Positions 23,597 through 32,429 are shown, counted from the first letter of the stretch. The stretch is 64,000 nucleotides of DNA from an uncultured Eubacteriales bacterium (GCA_900545885.1 URAF01000006.1:1-64000), one strand, 5' to 3'. Made by a program: numbers and translations. Notes: generated by a model not told the origin, from the sequence alone.

Positions 23597-24649
23597 ATGA
23601 AAAAAACGTTAATCGCCATTCTTCTCATTCTGGTTCTCTGCACGGGAGTGTTCGCGCTTGTAGCGTGCAACAACAACGACCCCAATCAGGGCGGAAGCGG
23701 TGGCAACAATTCGGGCGGAGGCGGTTCTTCGTCTTCCGTGAGCCACTCCACTACCATCGGCTATTCGGTAGCCAGTTCGGCAACTATGCTCAGCGCATTC
23801 GCAAACGGTTCGGCAACCTCTGCGGTAGACGCGGCTTCGCTTGACCCCGCAGTGACCGACGCTTTCGAACAGGAAATCGGCAAACAACTTGCAGTCATCG
23901 ACTCGTTCATCGACCGCGCGTCCGTGAACGCAAAAGAAGAAGCCTCTGACATTGAAGGCTATGCGCACAAACTCACCGTAACAACCACCGACCTGCTCGG
24001 CAACGAAAGCACGTTCGTACTCTATTACAACGCGACGCCTCTTGCCGACGAGGACGACGACAGATGGGACGACGAGGATGACTGGGATATCGACAACGAA
24101 CAGGAATTCCGCATTATGGGCGAACTCGACTACAACGGCACGAAATATAAAGTTGTAGGCACAATGGAAAGCGAACAGGAAGGCAGAGAAACCGAAAGCG
24201 AATTCGAAATGTACGCTTACGACCTCAACACCCTCTCCTACATTCTGTTCGAACAGTCCTTTGAACAGGAAGACGGCGAATACGAAGAAGAATACAAGTA
24301 TTCTTACTTTGTAAACGCAACCGAACGTAACGGCATTCTCGTGAACGGAACTCTCGACAACAGCTTTGAAATCGAATTCGAAAACGAAAACGGCAAAGAA
24401 GAACTCGAAGTTATGTTCATCGGCGGCGCAAGCGCGGAAAAATGGGCGAACACCGTAATCTCTTACGACAAAGAAACCATTTCGACCGGCGAACAAATCA
24501 AAGTCACGCTCTCCCAGAACAGAGTTGCAGCAACCGTTTACGTCACAAATGTCAACGGCAAATACAACTATCGTTTCATCGGCGAGGACAGCTGGAATAC
24601 CCTTTACAACTCCATCTTCGGCTCGACCCAACCCGCACCCGAAGCATAA
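23597..24649 (+). CDS. Lipoprotein 1 of the ECF region
   Basis: This 350-residue protein has a lipoprotein signal peptide ending LVAC (lipidated Cys24) and a Gly/Asn/Ser-rich linker (about 25-55). The mature domain has IGYSVASSATMLSAF, DSFIDRASVNAKEEASDIEG and YAHKLTVTTTDLLGN. These stretches align with the protein at 24971-25942, so the two are paralogues. It is rich in Asp and Glu, with an acidic run DEDDDRWDDEDDWD near 150. GGAGG stands just before ATG 23597. It should sit on the outer face of the membrane. No named family is recognised; the ECF promoter suggests an envelope-stress or sensing role. Confidence 0.85.
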   Translation: MKKTLIAILLILVLCTGVFALVACNNNDPNQGGSGGNNSGGGGSSSSVSHSTTIGYSVASSATMLSAFANGSATSAVDAASLDPAVTDAFEQEIGKQLAVIDSFIDRASVNAKEEASDIEGYAHKLTVTTTDLLGNESTFVLYYNATPLADEDDDRWDDEDDWDIDNEQEFRIMGELDYNGTKYKVVGTMESEQEGRETESEFEMYAYDLNTLSYILFEQSFEQEDGEYEEEYKYSYFVNATERNGILVNGTLDNSFEIEFENENGKEELEVMFIGGASAEKWANTVISYDKETISTGEQIKVTLSQNRVAATVYVTNVNGKYNYRFIGEDSWNTLYNSIFGSTQPAPEA

Positions 24650-24674
24650 TCTTCGGAAAACGGCAGACATATGA

Positions 24675-24705
24675 AGAGCGACGCGCAAGCGCCGCTCTTT
24701 TTTTT
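24675..24705 (+). terminator. Terminator after lipoprotein 1
   Basis: AGAGCGACGC and GCGCCGCTCT arms (one mismatch) around a GCAA tetraloop, followed by eight T. Confidence 0.85.
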
Positions 24706-24766
24706 GTCCTCGTGCCAACTGCTTATTTTTCCCTCTTCCCTTTTTGAATTCTCCGTCCCACGGTTG

Positions 24767-24806
24767 GTTCAAACGTTCGGTTTGGCGGCTGTTCGAACGT
24801 TCGGTT
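24767..24806 (+). repeat. Two direct repeats of a palindromic motif
   Basis: GTTCAAACGTTCGGTT at 24767-24782 and GTTCGAACGTTCGGTT at 24791-24806 differ at one base, with a 24-base period. The second contains the perfect palindrome CGAACGTTCG. They lie about 90 bases upstream of the ECF element of lipoprotein 2 and could bind a second regulator. Confidence 0.5.
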
Positions 24807-24892
24807 GCTCCGTCCGATTGAAAATTATTTTAATATTTTTCCTACTGTTCAGTGCACTTTTTAGACATCTGTAAAATTTCTTCGGAATTTTG

Positions 24893-24925
24893 TTGGCAAA
24901 TCCGCTTTGCCGATTGTTCTATATT
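24893..24925 (+). promoter_or_regulatory. ECF-type promoter element, site C (lipoprotein 2)
   Basis: TTGGCAAA, 11 bases, then GATTGTTCTATATT, 45 bases before the ATG of lipoprotein 2. Outside the 11-base spacer it differs from site B at only two positions. Confidence 0.65.
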
Positions 24926-24970
24926 CGGAAGCCAATCAAGGCCCTGACAACCAAGGAGGTTAGTTAATAT

Positions 24971-25942
24971 ATGAAAAAAGCAATAATCGCAGCAATACTG
25001 GTTCTTACGCTTTGCGTCGGCACGGTTGCCCTCGTTGCGTGCAACCCCGGCAACACCCAAACCGAAGTCGCAATCGGCGATGACCTCTACACTATGGGAT
25101 ACAGCGTTGCAACCGCAGCATCCGTTCTCGGAGCAGGCAGCAACACCGCGGCGGCGTCCACAGCAGCTGACACCACCACCGAAACCACTCCCGACGGATT
25201 CGAAGACCAGCTAGATATGTTCGAACAGTTCATCGACCGCGCAAACGTCAAAGTCGAAGCCGGCGAATCCGACAAAGAAGGTTACGATTTCAGACTGACC
25301 GTCACCACCAACACGGCAGGCGGCGAACAGCACGTTTACGTAATTTACTACAACATCGTAGCGGACAAAACCGTTGACGAAAACGGCAAAAAAATCGATT
25401 TCGCAATCGAAGGCGAAATTCAAATCGACGACACGACTTATCAGATTAGCGGTAGCTTTGCAACCGACAGCTCCGTTTCCGCAGAAGACGGCCGCGTGTT
25501 CAGCTTCACACTCACCGACCTCTTGGGCAACAAAATCGCATTCGACGAGCAGAAAGTCCTGAACGACGGCAAATATCAGGAAAAATACAATTTCTCTTTC
25601 CTGCCCGCATTCACCCACGTTCCCGAATATTCCTTCGCACTCTCTTTCGAGAACAATATGCAGGGTTCCGAAACCCTCGTCGTCGAATCCAACCTTGCGG
25701 ACTTCATCAAGACGACCGTCCGTTACACCAGAATGTATGACGTCGAAACCGGTGAATACTACCTCAACGTCAACGTCCAGCAGCCCCCCGTCAACGTAGA
25801 CGTGGAAGTTCGTTACGAACGCGACGAGCAGGGTCAAATCAGACACCGCTACTCCGTTCAGGCAGGCTTTGACTGGGAATCCTTCGAAGACCTCTTCAAC
25901 GGTTTCCACAACCGCTTCGGCGAACACTGGTACGAAGGCTGA
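24971..25942 (+). CDS. Lipoprotein 2 of the ECF region
   Basis: This 323-residue protein has a signal peptide ending LVAC (Cys24), AAGGAGG before the start, and a Thr/Ala-rich linker. Its fold is shared with lipoprotein 1: MGYSVATAASVLGAG, MFEQFIDRANVKVEAGESDK and EGYDFRLTVTT align with corresponding stretches there. The C-terminal third is rich in Tyr and charged residues and lacks the long acidic run of lipoprotein 1. Gene duplication followed by divergence, each copy keeping the same promoter element, is the simplest reading. Function unknown; predicted to be exposed on the cell surface. Confidence 0.85.
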   Translation: MKKAIIAAILVLTLCVGTVALVACNPGNTQTEVAIGDDLYTMGYSVATAASVLGAGSNTAAASTAADTTTETTPDGFEDQLDMFEQFIDRANVKVEAGESDKEGYDFRLTVTTNTAGGEQHVYVIYYNIVADKTVDENGKKIDFAIEGEIQIDDTTYQISGSFATDSSVSAEDGRVFSFTLTDLLGNKIAFDEQKVLNDGKYQEKYNFSFLPAFTHVPEYSFALSFENNMQGSETLVVESNLADFIKTTVRYTRMYDVETGEYYLNVNVQQPPVNVDVEVRYERDEQGQIRHRYSVQAGFDWESFEDLFNGFHNRFGEHWYEG

Positions 25943-26021
25943 TAATTAGCTCATAAAACCCGAACACATAGCCTAGGAAGAAGTTTTTACGCTCTCCCTT
26001 TCTTCTTCCCGAAAAAGCGAC

Positions 26022-26049
26022 GCAGACGCGTCGCTTTTTCTTTTCCGAC
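26022..26049 (+). terminator. Terminator after lipoprotein 2
   Basis: GCGACGC and GCGTCGC arms around AGAC, flanked by five A and five T. Confidence 0.85.
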
Positions 26050-26136
26050 TTTGTTTTCCCCTTTCCGACATAATCGGTTAAACTGTTGATTTGTTGCAAA
26101 TATCAAGTTAGCCGTACACGTGTCACCACATCGGTA

Positions 26137-26166
26137 TTGACACTGTTTGCGGGCGCGTGATATATT
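26137..26166 (+). promoter_or_regulatory. Sigma-A promoter of the FGGY kinase gene
   Basis: TTGACA, an 18-base spacer, then TATATT, about 47 bases before the start codon at 26213. Confidence 0.65.
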
Positions 26167-26212
26167 TAGAGTATCTTACAAACTAGTTTTGTGTATGATT
26201 CGGGAGAAAAAT

Positions 26213-27778
26213 ATGAGTAACGATTACGTGCTCTCAATCGACTTCGGCACGCAGAGCGTCCGCGCTATCATTTACAACGACAAAGGCGTGGAAATCTGCA
26301 AATCCAAAGTGCCATTCAATCCTTATTTCTCACTCAACAGCGGCTGGGCGGAACAAAACCCCGAAACTTACTGGGACAGCCTCGTCAAAGCCGTTTCCAA
26401 CGTCAAAAACGAATATCCTCTCGGCTTTGACCGTATTGTCGCCGTGGGCGTTACCACAATCCGCGATACCATCACTTTCATCGACAAAGACAACAACATT
26501 CTCCGTCCTTTCCTCGTATGGTTGGACGAACGTGAATGTTCCCGCGTAGACGAAGCCATACCGCCTTCCGTCAAGGCCATTCTGCACCTTGCGAAGATGT
26601 ATGACCCCTACTGCGACATAAGAAAGAAAACCAAACTCAACTGGGTGCACGAAAACGAACCCGAAATCTGGAAGAAAGCCCACAAGATAATTCAGCTGTC
26701 GGGCTACATCAACCTCAAACTTACGGGCAAACTTGTCGACAGCACGGCTTCGCAGATAGGACACCTGCCCTTCGACTACAAAAACCAGTGCTGGGCGAAA
26801 GGCAAAAGCCTGAATTATTACATAACCGACGAATGTTCCGACAAGATGATTGACCTTGTGGACTCCACGAAAATAATCGGCAGAATTTCCGCGGAAGCCG
26901 CAGCCGAAACGGGACTTAAACAAGGACTGCCCGTCATCGCCTGCGGTTCGGACAAAGGTTGCGAAACGTTCGGAACGGGTACGCTCGGCAAGGACAAAGC
27001 CTCAATCAGCCTGGGCACTACGGCCACAATTCAGATTACGACGCAGAAATACGTCGAACCCGAAGCGTTTATGCCCCCTTACCCTGCCGTTATCAAGGGT
27101 ATGTACAACCCCGAAGTGGAAATCTTCCGCGGTTGCTGGATGATAACGTGGTTCAAGGAACAGTTCGGCGAAAAAGAAGTCAAGCGTGCGGCGGAACTCG
27201 GTTGCGCCCCCGAGGAACTCTTTGACGAATTCCTCGACAACACGCCTATCGGTTGCGAAGGTCTTGTCCTTCAACCCCTCTGGTCGCCCAAAATCAAACA
27301 GGGTTGGGCAAAAGGTTCAATCCTCGGTTTCTCGGACGTCCACACTCGTGCGCACATCTACCGCGCAATCATCGAAGGCATTTGCTTCGGTTTGTACGAA
27401 GGTCTTGCCAGCATAGAAAAACGCGCGGGATACAAAATCGAAAGCATAATGGTATCGGGCGGAGGTTCTCTCTCCGACCGTATATGCCAGATACTTGCCG
27501 ACATAATGGGACTGCCCGTCAAAAAGACGCAGACCTACGAAAACAGCGCGCTCGGCTGCGCAATGCTCACCTACCTCGGAATGGGAACATTCAAAACCCC
27601 GCAGGAAGCAGTCGACCATATGGTGCACGACGGCAAAACTTATACGCCCGATATGAAGAACCACGAGCAGTATATGATGCTCTACCATACGGTCTACGAA
27701 CGCATATACCGCAAAAACAGCAAAACCTTCCGCAACATACGCGCATACAACCGCCGTTACCCCGTGCCGAAGCACTGA
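26213..27778 (+). CDS. FGGY-family carbohydrate kinase (xylulokinase-like)
   Basis: This 521-residue ATP-dependent sugar kinase starts at ATG 26213 behind GGGAGA; an in-frame extension to 26147 covers the promoter and is rejected. The N-terminal phosphate-binding motif is SIDFGTQSVRA, the middle motif is GTLGKDKASISLGTTATIQI, and the C-terminal ATP motif is VSGGGSLSDRICQILADIMG followed by ENSALGCAML. Length and motif spacing fit the FGGY family; the substrate (xylulose, ribulose, glycerol or similar) cannot be fixed from this. It is monocistronic, between its own promoter and terminator. It might phosphorylate a ketose made by the sugar locus 7 kb away, but nothing in the sequence links them. 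Confidence 0.88.
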   Translation: MSNDYVLSIDFGTQSVRAIIYNDKGVEICKSKVPFNPYFSLNSGWAEQNPETYWDSLVKAVSNVKNEYPLGFDRIVAVGVTTIRDTITFIDKDNNILRPFLVWLDERECSRVDEAIPPSVKAILHLAKMYDPYCDIRKKTKLNWVHENEPEIWKKAHKIIQLSGYINLKLTGKLVDSTASQIGHLPFDYKNQCWAKGKSLNYYITDECSDKMIDLVDSTKIIGRISAEAAAETGLKQGLPVIACGSDKGCETFGTGTLGKDKASISLGTTATIQITTQKYVEPEAFMPPYPAVIKGMYNPEVEIFRGCWMITWFKEQFGEKEVKRAAELGCAPEELFDEFLDNTPIGCEGLVLQPLWSPKIKQGWAKGSILGFSDVHTRAHIYRAIIEGICFGLYEGLASIEKRAGYKIESIMVSGGGSLSDRICQILADIMGLPVKKTQTYENSALGCAMLTYLGMGTFKTPQEAVDHMVHDGKTYTPDMKNHEQYMMLYHTVYERIYRKNSKTFRNIRAYNRRYPVPKH

Positions 27779-27850
27779 GTTTTACCCGCGACTACCCTGC
27801 CCACAGCAGCCGAATTCACGCGCGACCAACAAACAGAATAAAAACACAAC

Positions 27851-27876
27851 AAAAGGCACCTCAAAGGGTGCCTTTT
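27851..27876 (+). terminator. Terminator after the FGGY kinase
   Basis: AAAAGGCACC and GGTGCCTTTT arms around TCAAAG. Symmetric A and T runs mean it could also stop the pyr operon arriving on the other strand. Confidence 0.8.
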
Positions 27877-27991
27877 CCTTTTCCATTATTTCGTTTTACA
27901 TTTATTTACGCTCTTTCCGCACTGCCTCGTCTGCCGTTTTCCGTCCGCTGTTCTTCCCGACGGTTAGGCGCGGTACGGTGAGTTGCGAACG

Positions 27992-29095
27992 TTATTTCTT
28001 GTGACCGTTGCGCGTTTCGCAGTATTCGCACCTGTACACGTTGTGTTCGGCGTCGCGCAGGCTGAACATTTGTTTGAGGTCGCTTTCCACCGCCGTGACA
28101 CATTTCGGGTTCTGACACACAAAACCTTTGTCTGCAAGAGGACGTTTGACCGTTTCGGGGCAATATCCTTTTTCGGCGTCACCGAGCAGTTTGAGAATGA
28201 GCGCCATTCTCATGAACTTGCCGTACTCGACCTGCTTGAAATAGCAAGCGCGCGGGTCGTCGTCCACGTCGACGTTGATTTCCTTGACTCTGGGTAGAGG
28301 GTGCAAAACGCTCATATCCGCTTTTGCCGCTTTCATCTTTTCGGCGTTGAGCACAAAGCAGTCTTTCAGTCTTTCGTATTCGTCGAGGTCAGAAAAACGC
28401 TCTTTCTGTATGCGCGTCATATACAACACGTCAAGGTCGGCTATGCAGTCCTCGATTGTCGCGCACTCCGTCCAGACGGCGTTGCGGGGTTGCATAATCT
28501 CGTAACGTACGTAGTTGGGTATGGTGAGTTCGGGAGGCGAAATCATAACGAACTTGTTGCCCTCGTATCTCGTCAGCGCGTTTATGAGCGAATGTACCGT
28601 TCTGCCGTATTTGAGGTCACCGCAGATACCGATTGTAAGATGGTCGAGTCTGCCGTGGCGGTTCTTGATTGTGAGTAGATCCGCAAGCGTCTGCGTGGGG
28701 TGGCAATGTCCGCCGTCGCCCGCGTTGACCACGGGAACTATACTGCGTTGCGACGCCGCAAGTGCCGCGCCTTCGAGAGGGTGACGCATTGCGATTATGT
28801 CCGCGTACGCGCCTACCGTGCGTATGGTGTCCATAACGCTCTCGCCTTTTGTGGTGGAGCTGTTGGACGCGGACGCAAACCCGAGAGTGGAACCGCCGAG
28901 TTCGAGCATTGCGGCTTCGAAACTCAATCTCGTTCTGGTGGACGGCTCGAAGAACAGCGTGGCAAGTTTCTTGCCTTCGCAGGCGTGAGCGTACTTTTTC
29001 CTGTCAGCCATAATGTCTTCGGCTGTCGCGATTATGCCGTCTATCTCTTCCGTCGTAAAGTCGGAAATGTCTATCAAATGTCTGATTTTTTTCAT
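27992..29095 (-). CDS. pyrB: Aspartate carbamoyltransferase with fused PyrI-type zinc domain
   Basis: The enzyme condenses carbamoyl phosphate and aspartate in UMP synthesis. The 367-residue protein has the carbamoyl-phosphate motif FFEPSTRTRLSFE, HCHPTQTLADL and VLHPLPRV. A standard catalytic chain ends near 310; here ~55 more residues follow with C327, C332, C356 and C359, spaced Cx4C-x23-CxxC. That is close to the zinc-binding half of the regulatory chain PyrI, whose nucleotide-binding half is absent. It is the last gene of the pyr operon, 104 bases after pyrE. ATG 29095 follows GGAGAAT. The fused zinc domain may stabilise trimer-trimer contacts without classical CTP control (inference). 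Confidence 0.93.
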   Translation of the reverse strand: MKKIRHLIDISDFTTEEIDGIIATAEDIMADRKKYAHACEGKKLATLFFEPSTRTRLSFEAAMLELGGSTLGFASASNSSTTKGESVMDTIRTVGAYADIIAMRHPLEGAALAASQRSIVPVVNAGDGGHCHPTQTLADLLTIKNRHGRLDHLTIGICGDLKYGRTVHSLINALTRYEGNKFVMISPPELTIPNYVRYEIMQPRNAVWTECATIEDCIADLDVLYMTRIQKERFSDLDEYERLKDCFVLNAEKMKAAKADMSVLHPLPRVKEINVDVDDDPRACYFKQVEYGKFMRMALILKLLGDAEKGYCPETVKRPLADKGFVCQNPKCVTAVESDLKQMFSLRDAEHNVYRCEYCETRNGHKK

Positions 29096-29199
29096 ATTCT
29101 CCGTTTAATCGTGCGATTTTGTCGTATTATCTGCCGTTTTGCGCAATTCATAGCCCGCACATCGGCAACGCCGAACGTTTATTGCTTAATGCTTGTTTA

Positions 29200-29841
29200 T
29201 TAACGGTGTATCCAGCTTTCGTCGGAAGGATTGTCGCGGAACGCGATGAGTTTGCCGCAGTCTTCCGCTTTGATATATCCGTTCTCGACCGCAACTTCGA
29301 GCAGTTCGTCAAGGTCGCAAAGGCTGATTGCTCTTACGTTTGCTTCTGCAAGTTTCTCTTTGCCTTTCTGCATTCCGTAAGTGAAAATGCTCACCATACC
29401 GAGCACGTCCGCGCCTTCTTCGCACAACGCTTCAACCACTTCGAGAGAACTCTTTGCCGTCGAAATCAGGTCTTCCACAACGACGACTTTCTGTCCCTTT
29501 TCGAGTTTGCCTTCTATGCGGTTTGCTCTTCCGTGGTCCTTTGCGCCCGAACGGACGTAACCCATAGGCATACCGAGTATGTGCCCCGCTATCGCCGCGT
29601 GCGCTATTCCCGCGGTGGCAGTGCCCATAAGCACTTCGCATTCGGGAAATTCCGTTTTGATGAGTTCCGCAAGTCCGTTTTCGATTACGTTGCGGACGGC
29701 GGGCGCGGTAAGCGTCAGTCTGTTGTCGCAGTATATCGGGCTTTTGATTCCGCTTGCCCAGGTAAAAGGTTGTTCGGGACGGAGAAACACCGCGCCGATT
29801 TCAAGCAATCCTTTTGCAACTTCTTTCTTTACGTCTTTCAT
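29200..29841 (-). CDS. pyrE: Orotate phosphoribosyltransferase
   Basis: PyrE joins orotate and PRPP to make OMP. The 213-residue protein starts MKDVKKEVAKGLLEIGAVFL and has FTWASGIKSPIYCDNR near the N-terminus and the PRPP-binding motif VVVVEDLISTAKSSLE in the middle. The motif is typical apart from TAKSS in place of TGGS. It lies downstream of pyrF with a 227-base gap (29842-30068), the longest in this operon. That gap shows one hairpin (GCGAACG and CGTTCGC arms near 29948-29970) and no other feature. Confidence 0.92.
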   Translation of the reverse strand: MKDVKKEVAKGLLEIGAVFLRPEQPFTWASGIKSPIYCDNRLTLTAPAVRNVIENGLAELIKTEFPECEVLMGTATAGIAHAAIAGHILGMPMGYVRSGAKDHGRANRIEGKLEKGQKVVVVEDLISTAKSSLEVVEALCEEGADVLGMVSIFTYGMQKGKEKLAEANVRAISLCDLDELLEVAVENGYIKAEDCGKLIAFRDNPSDESWIHR

Positions 29842-30068
29842 ATTTTCTCCTTAAAGGTAAACTCTTTTCTGCCTGTTTTCTGTCCGTATCGGTTGTCGTT
29901 TTGCTGTCCGTTCCTATACCCTCTTTCCCATACGCGCTTTCAGCCCGCGAACGTTTGTTCCGTTCGCTTTGCGGTCAAAAACCGAGCTTACGTTTTTCCG
30001 CGCTATGCTTTATCACGCATTCGGAATTTTCGGATATTTTGCAGTTCAGCCCACATTGTTTGCGGATT

Positions 30069-30773
30069 TCAACCTACAAAATCTTCCACGCATCTGCGGT
30101 ACGCCGCAACGGGGTCTTCCGCAGCAGTAACGGGACGTCCGACCACGATATAATCCGAACCCAGTTCTTTGGCTCTTGCGGGCGTGGTGACGCGCACCTG
30201 GTCGCCTTTGCTTGCGTCGTCGAAACGGATACCGGGCGTAACCGTAAGGAAAGACGCTCCGCAGGCGTCATGAACCTTGCCGGCTTCCAAGGGCGAACAC
30301 ACTACCCCGTCAAGTCCTGCGCTTGCCGCGTTTGCGGCATAGTGCATGACCGTTTCGTCCATGGGACGGTCGATGAGCAGTTCCTCTTTCAGCATCTGGT
30401 CGCTTGTCGATGTAAGCTGCGTAACCGCAATGAGCAAAGGACGGGTGCCGTCCGCGCGAGTAAGTCCTTCGATTGCCGCTTTCATCATTGCAACTCCGCC
30501 GCCTGCGTGCAGATTGCACATATCGACGTCAAGCGCGCTCAAAACCGCCATAGACTTTTTGACGGTGTTGGGAATGTCGTGAAGTTTGAGGTCGAGGAAT
30601 ATTTTGTGTCCGCGGGCTTTTATGTCACGCACCATCTGCGCGCCCTGCGAATAATAGAGTTCCATGCCTATTTTGACAAACGGCTTTCTGTCTTCGCCTT
30701 CGAACTTGTCGAGGAAAGAAAACACTTCTTCCGCTCTGCTGAAATCGAGTGCCACTATTACGTCTTTGCCCAT
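30069..30773 (-). CDS. pyrF: Orotidine 5'-phosphate decarboxylase
   Basis: PyrF decarboxylates OMP to UMP, the last step of the pathway. The 234-residue TIM-barrel protein has VALDFSRAEE, FVKIGMELYYSQG and the catalytic Asp-Lys-Asp signature in FLDLKLHDIPNTVKK, then VTPGIRFDDA and YIVVGRPVT near the end. It matches the short bacterial type 1 enzyme in length. It lies 21 bases downstream of pyrD. Confidence 0.94.
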   Translation of the reverse strand: MGKDVIVALDFSRAEEVFSFLDKFEGEDRKPFVKIGMELYYSQGAQMVRDIKARGHKIFLDLKLHDIPNTVKKSMAVLSALDVDMCNLHAGGGVAMMKAAIEGLTRADGTRPLLIAVTQLTSTSDQMLKEELLIDRPMDETVMHYAANAASAGLDGVVCSPLEAGKVHDACGASFLTVTPGIRFDDASKGDQVRVTTPARAKELGSDYIVVGRPVTAAEDPVAAYRRCVEDFVG

Positions 30774-30794
30774 ATTATCTCCTGATTTGCGCCG

Positions 30795-31703
30795 CTATTT
30801 TGCCGCGCCGATTATTTCTTCAAGATTTGTTATGCCAAACTCCGCCATTACATTCGGCAGGTCTTCGACTATTTCCTTGCAGGCAAACGGATTGACAAGG
30901 TTTGCCGCTCCGACCTGTACGCAGGTTGCGCCCGCCATCATCATTTCGATTACGTCACGCGCCGACGATACGCCGCCGATACCCATAATCGGAAGTTCCA
31001 CCGCGCGAGCAACTTCGTTGACCATTCTGACCGCAACAGGGAAAACCGCAGGGCCGCTGAACCCGCCCGTGCGGACGCTGATTATAGGTTTGCGCGTGCG
31101 CAGGTCTATACGCATTCCGACCAGCGTGTTTATAAGGCTGATACCGTCCGCACCGCCGTCGCGCACCGCCTTTGCCATATCCTCAATGCTAGTTACGTTA
31201 GGACTCAATTTGACGACAATCGGCTTTTTTGCACGCTTTTTTACTTCGTAAACCAGCGATTGTGCGGTTTTGGGGTCTGTGCCGAACGCCATACCGCCGC
31301 CTTTTACGTTGGGACAGCTGATGTTGAGTTCGACTGCAAAGACCTTGTCGCAGTCGTTGAAACGAGCAACCGTTTCCACATATTCGTCGAAACTGTGTCC
31401 GCCGACGTTTGCAATAACTTTGCCGTCGTACACTTCGGCCAGTTTAGGAATTTCTTCACCGACAACTTTGTCGACACCGGGGTTTTGCAAACCTATTGCG
31501 TTGATCAGTCCCGCCGTGCACTCCGCTATTCTGGGAAGAGGATTTCCGTATCTTGCCTGCAACGTCGTGCCTTTGAGGGACATGGACCCAAGCACGTTGA
31601 TGTCGTAGTACTCCGCAAATTCGTAGCCGAACCCGAAGGTTCCGCTTGCGGGCACAACGGGGTTTTTCATTTCGTATCCGAGACATTTTACTTTGGTATT
31701 CAT
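30795..31703 (-). CDS. pyrD: Dihydroorotate dehydrogenase, catalytic subunit (class 1B)
   Basis: This FMN enzyme oxidises dihydroorotate to orotate. ATG 31703 (302 residues) is chosen because GGGAGTG lies upstream and KVKCLGYEMKNPVVPASG is the usual opening; in-frame codons up to 31754 lie in pyrK. The catalytic cysteine is in LNISCPNVKGGG, and phosphate-binding IPIMGIGGVSSA-type residues occur near the C-terminus (LPIMGIGGVSSARD). The partner PyrK is encoded 2 bases upstream, making this the NAD-linked heterotetrameric class. Confidence 0.94.
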   Translation of the reverse strand: MNTKVKCLGYEMKNPVVPASGTFGFGYEFAEYYDINVLGSMSLKGTTLQARYGNPLPRIAECTAGLINAIGLQNPGVDKVVGEEIPKLAEVYDGKVIANVGGHSFDEYVETVARFNDCDKVFAVELNISCPNVKGGGMAFGTDPKTAQSLVYEVKKRAKKPIVVKLSPNVTSIEDMAKAVRDGGADGISLINTLVGMRIDLRTRKPIISVRTGGFSGPAVFPVAVRMVNEVARAVELPIMGIGGVSSARDVIEMMMAGATCVQVGAANLVNPFACKEIVEDLPNVMAEFGITNLEEIIGAAK

Positions 31704-31705
31704 AA

Positions 31706-32428
31706 TCACTCCCATATTACCTCGGACGCGTCGAACACGGGTCCTTCCTTGCAAACTCTCTTAAATCCCGACGTCGTCTTTATGCTGCAACCCATACACG
31801 CGCCGAAACCGCAACCCATTCGTGCTTCAAGGCTGAGTTGTCCGTTCGGGAATCTGCCCGCCAGCGCACGCATCATTACAACGGGACCGCACGCAAAGTA
31901 ACGGTCGAAGTCTATGCCCTGCGCCTCGATTGCCGCAACTACGTTGCCTTTGAAACCACGGCTGCCGTCGTCGGTTGCAATCACCGTGTCGCAAACGGCG
32001 GAAAACTCTTTTTCGTAGTAGATTTCGCTCACGTTTCTGAACCCGAGCACGGCAGTGGGTCTGATGCCTTTTTCGGCAAACTCTTTTGCCAGTCTGTAAA
32101 GTGGCGCACAACCTATTCCGCCGCCTACCAGCAAAGGCTTTTCGGCGTTCACGTCAAATCCGTTGCCGAGGCAGGTCAACGCGTCGACCTTGTCGCCGAC
32201 TTGCAGGCGCGACAGGCATTTCGTACCCTCTCCCACCTTTTTGACGAGCAGGGTTATTTTTCCGTCCGCGTAGTCGGCAAGGCTTATCGGGCGGCGAAGG
32301 TAAAATCCCTGCGCCGTAATTTCCGCAAACTGCCCCGCTTTCATCGGGCTTGCGCCCGATAATACGAGTTCGAACACGCTTTCGTTGAGCGGTCGGTTGC
32401 TTGTGACCGTGAGAAGTTCTTTCTTCAT
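31706..32428 (-). CDS. pyrK: Dihydroorotate dehydrogenase electron-transfer subunit
   Basis: PyrK carries FAD and a [2Fe-2S] cluster and passes electrons from PyrD to NAD. The 240-residue protein has an FAD-binding barrel with FYLRRPISLADY, an NAD-binding region LLVGGGIGCAPLYRLA, and cluster cysteines C206, C211, C214 and C226 in the GCGFGACMGC segment and after it. It sits between carB and pyrD with 1-2 base gaps. Confidence 0.93.
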   Translation of the reverse strand: MKKELLTVTSNRPLNESVFELVLSGASPMKAGQFAEITAQGFYLRRPISLADYADGKITLLVKKVGEGTKCLSRLQVGDKVDALTCLGNGFDVNAEKPLLVGGGIGCAPLYRLAKEFAEKGIRPTAVLGFRNVSEIYYEKEFSAVCDTVIATDDGSRGFKGNVVAAIEAQGIDFDRYFACGPVVMMRALAGRFPNGQLSLEARMGCGFGACMGCSIKTTSGFKRVCKEGPVFDASEVIWE

Positions 32429-32429
32429 C

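Larger units (their letters stand above)
24650..24970 (+). other. Intergenic region between the two lipoprotein genes
   Basis: This 321-base stretch contains the lipoprotein 1 terminator (24675-24705), two copies of GTTCNAACGTTCGGTT spaced 24 bases apart (24767-24806), and the ECF-type promoter (24893-24925). I see no gene. Confidence 0.6.

Noticed and set aside
24796..24806. LexA/SOS box at the CGAACGTTCG palindrome
   Set aside because: The Gram-positive LexA box needs four more central bases (CGAAC-N4-GTTCG); here the half-sites abut.
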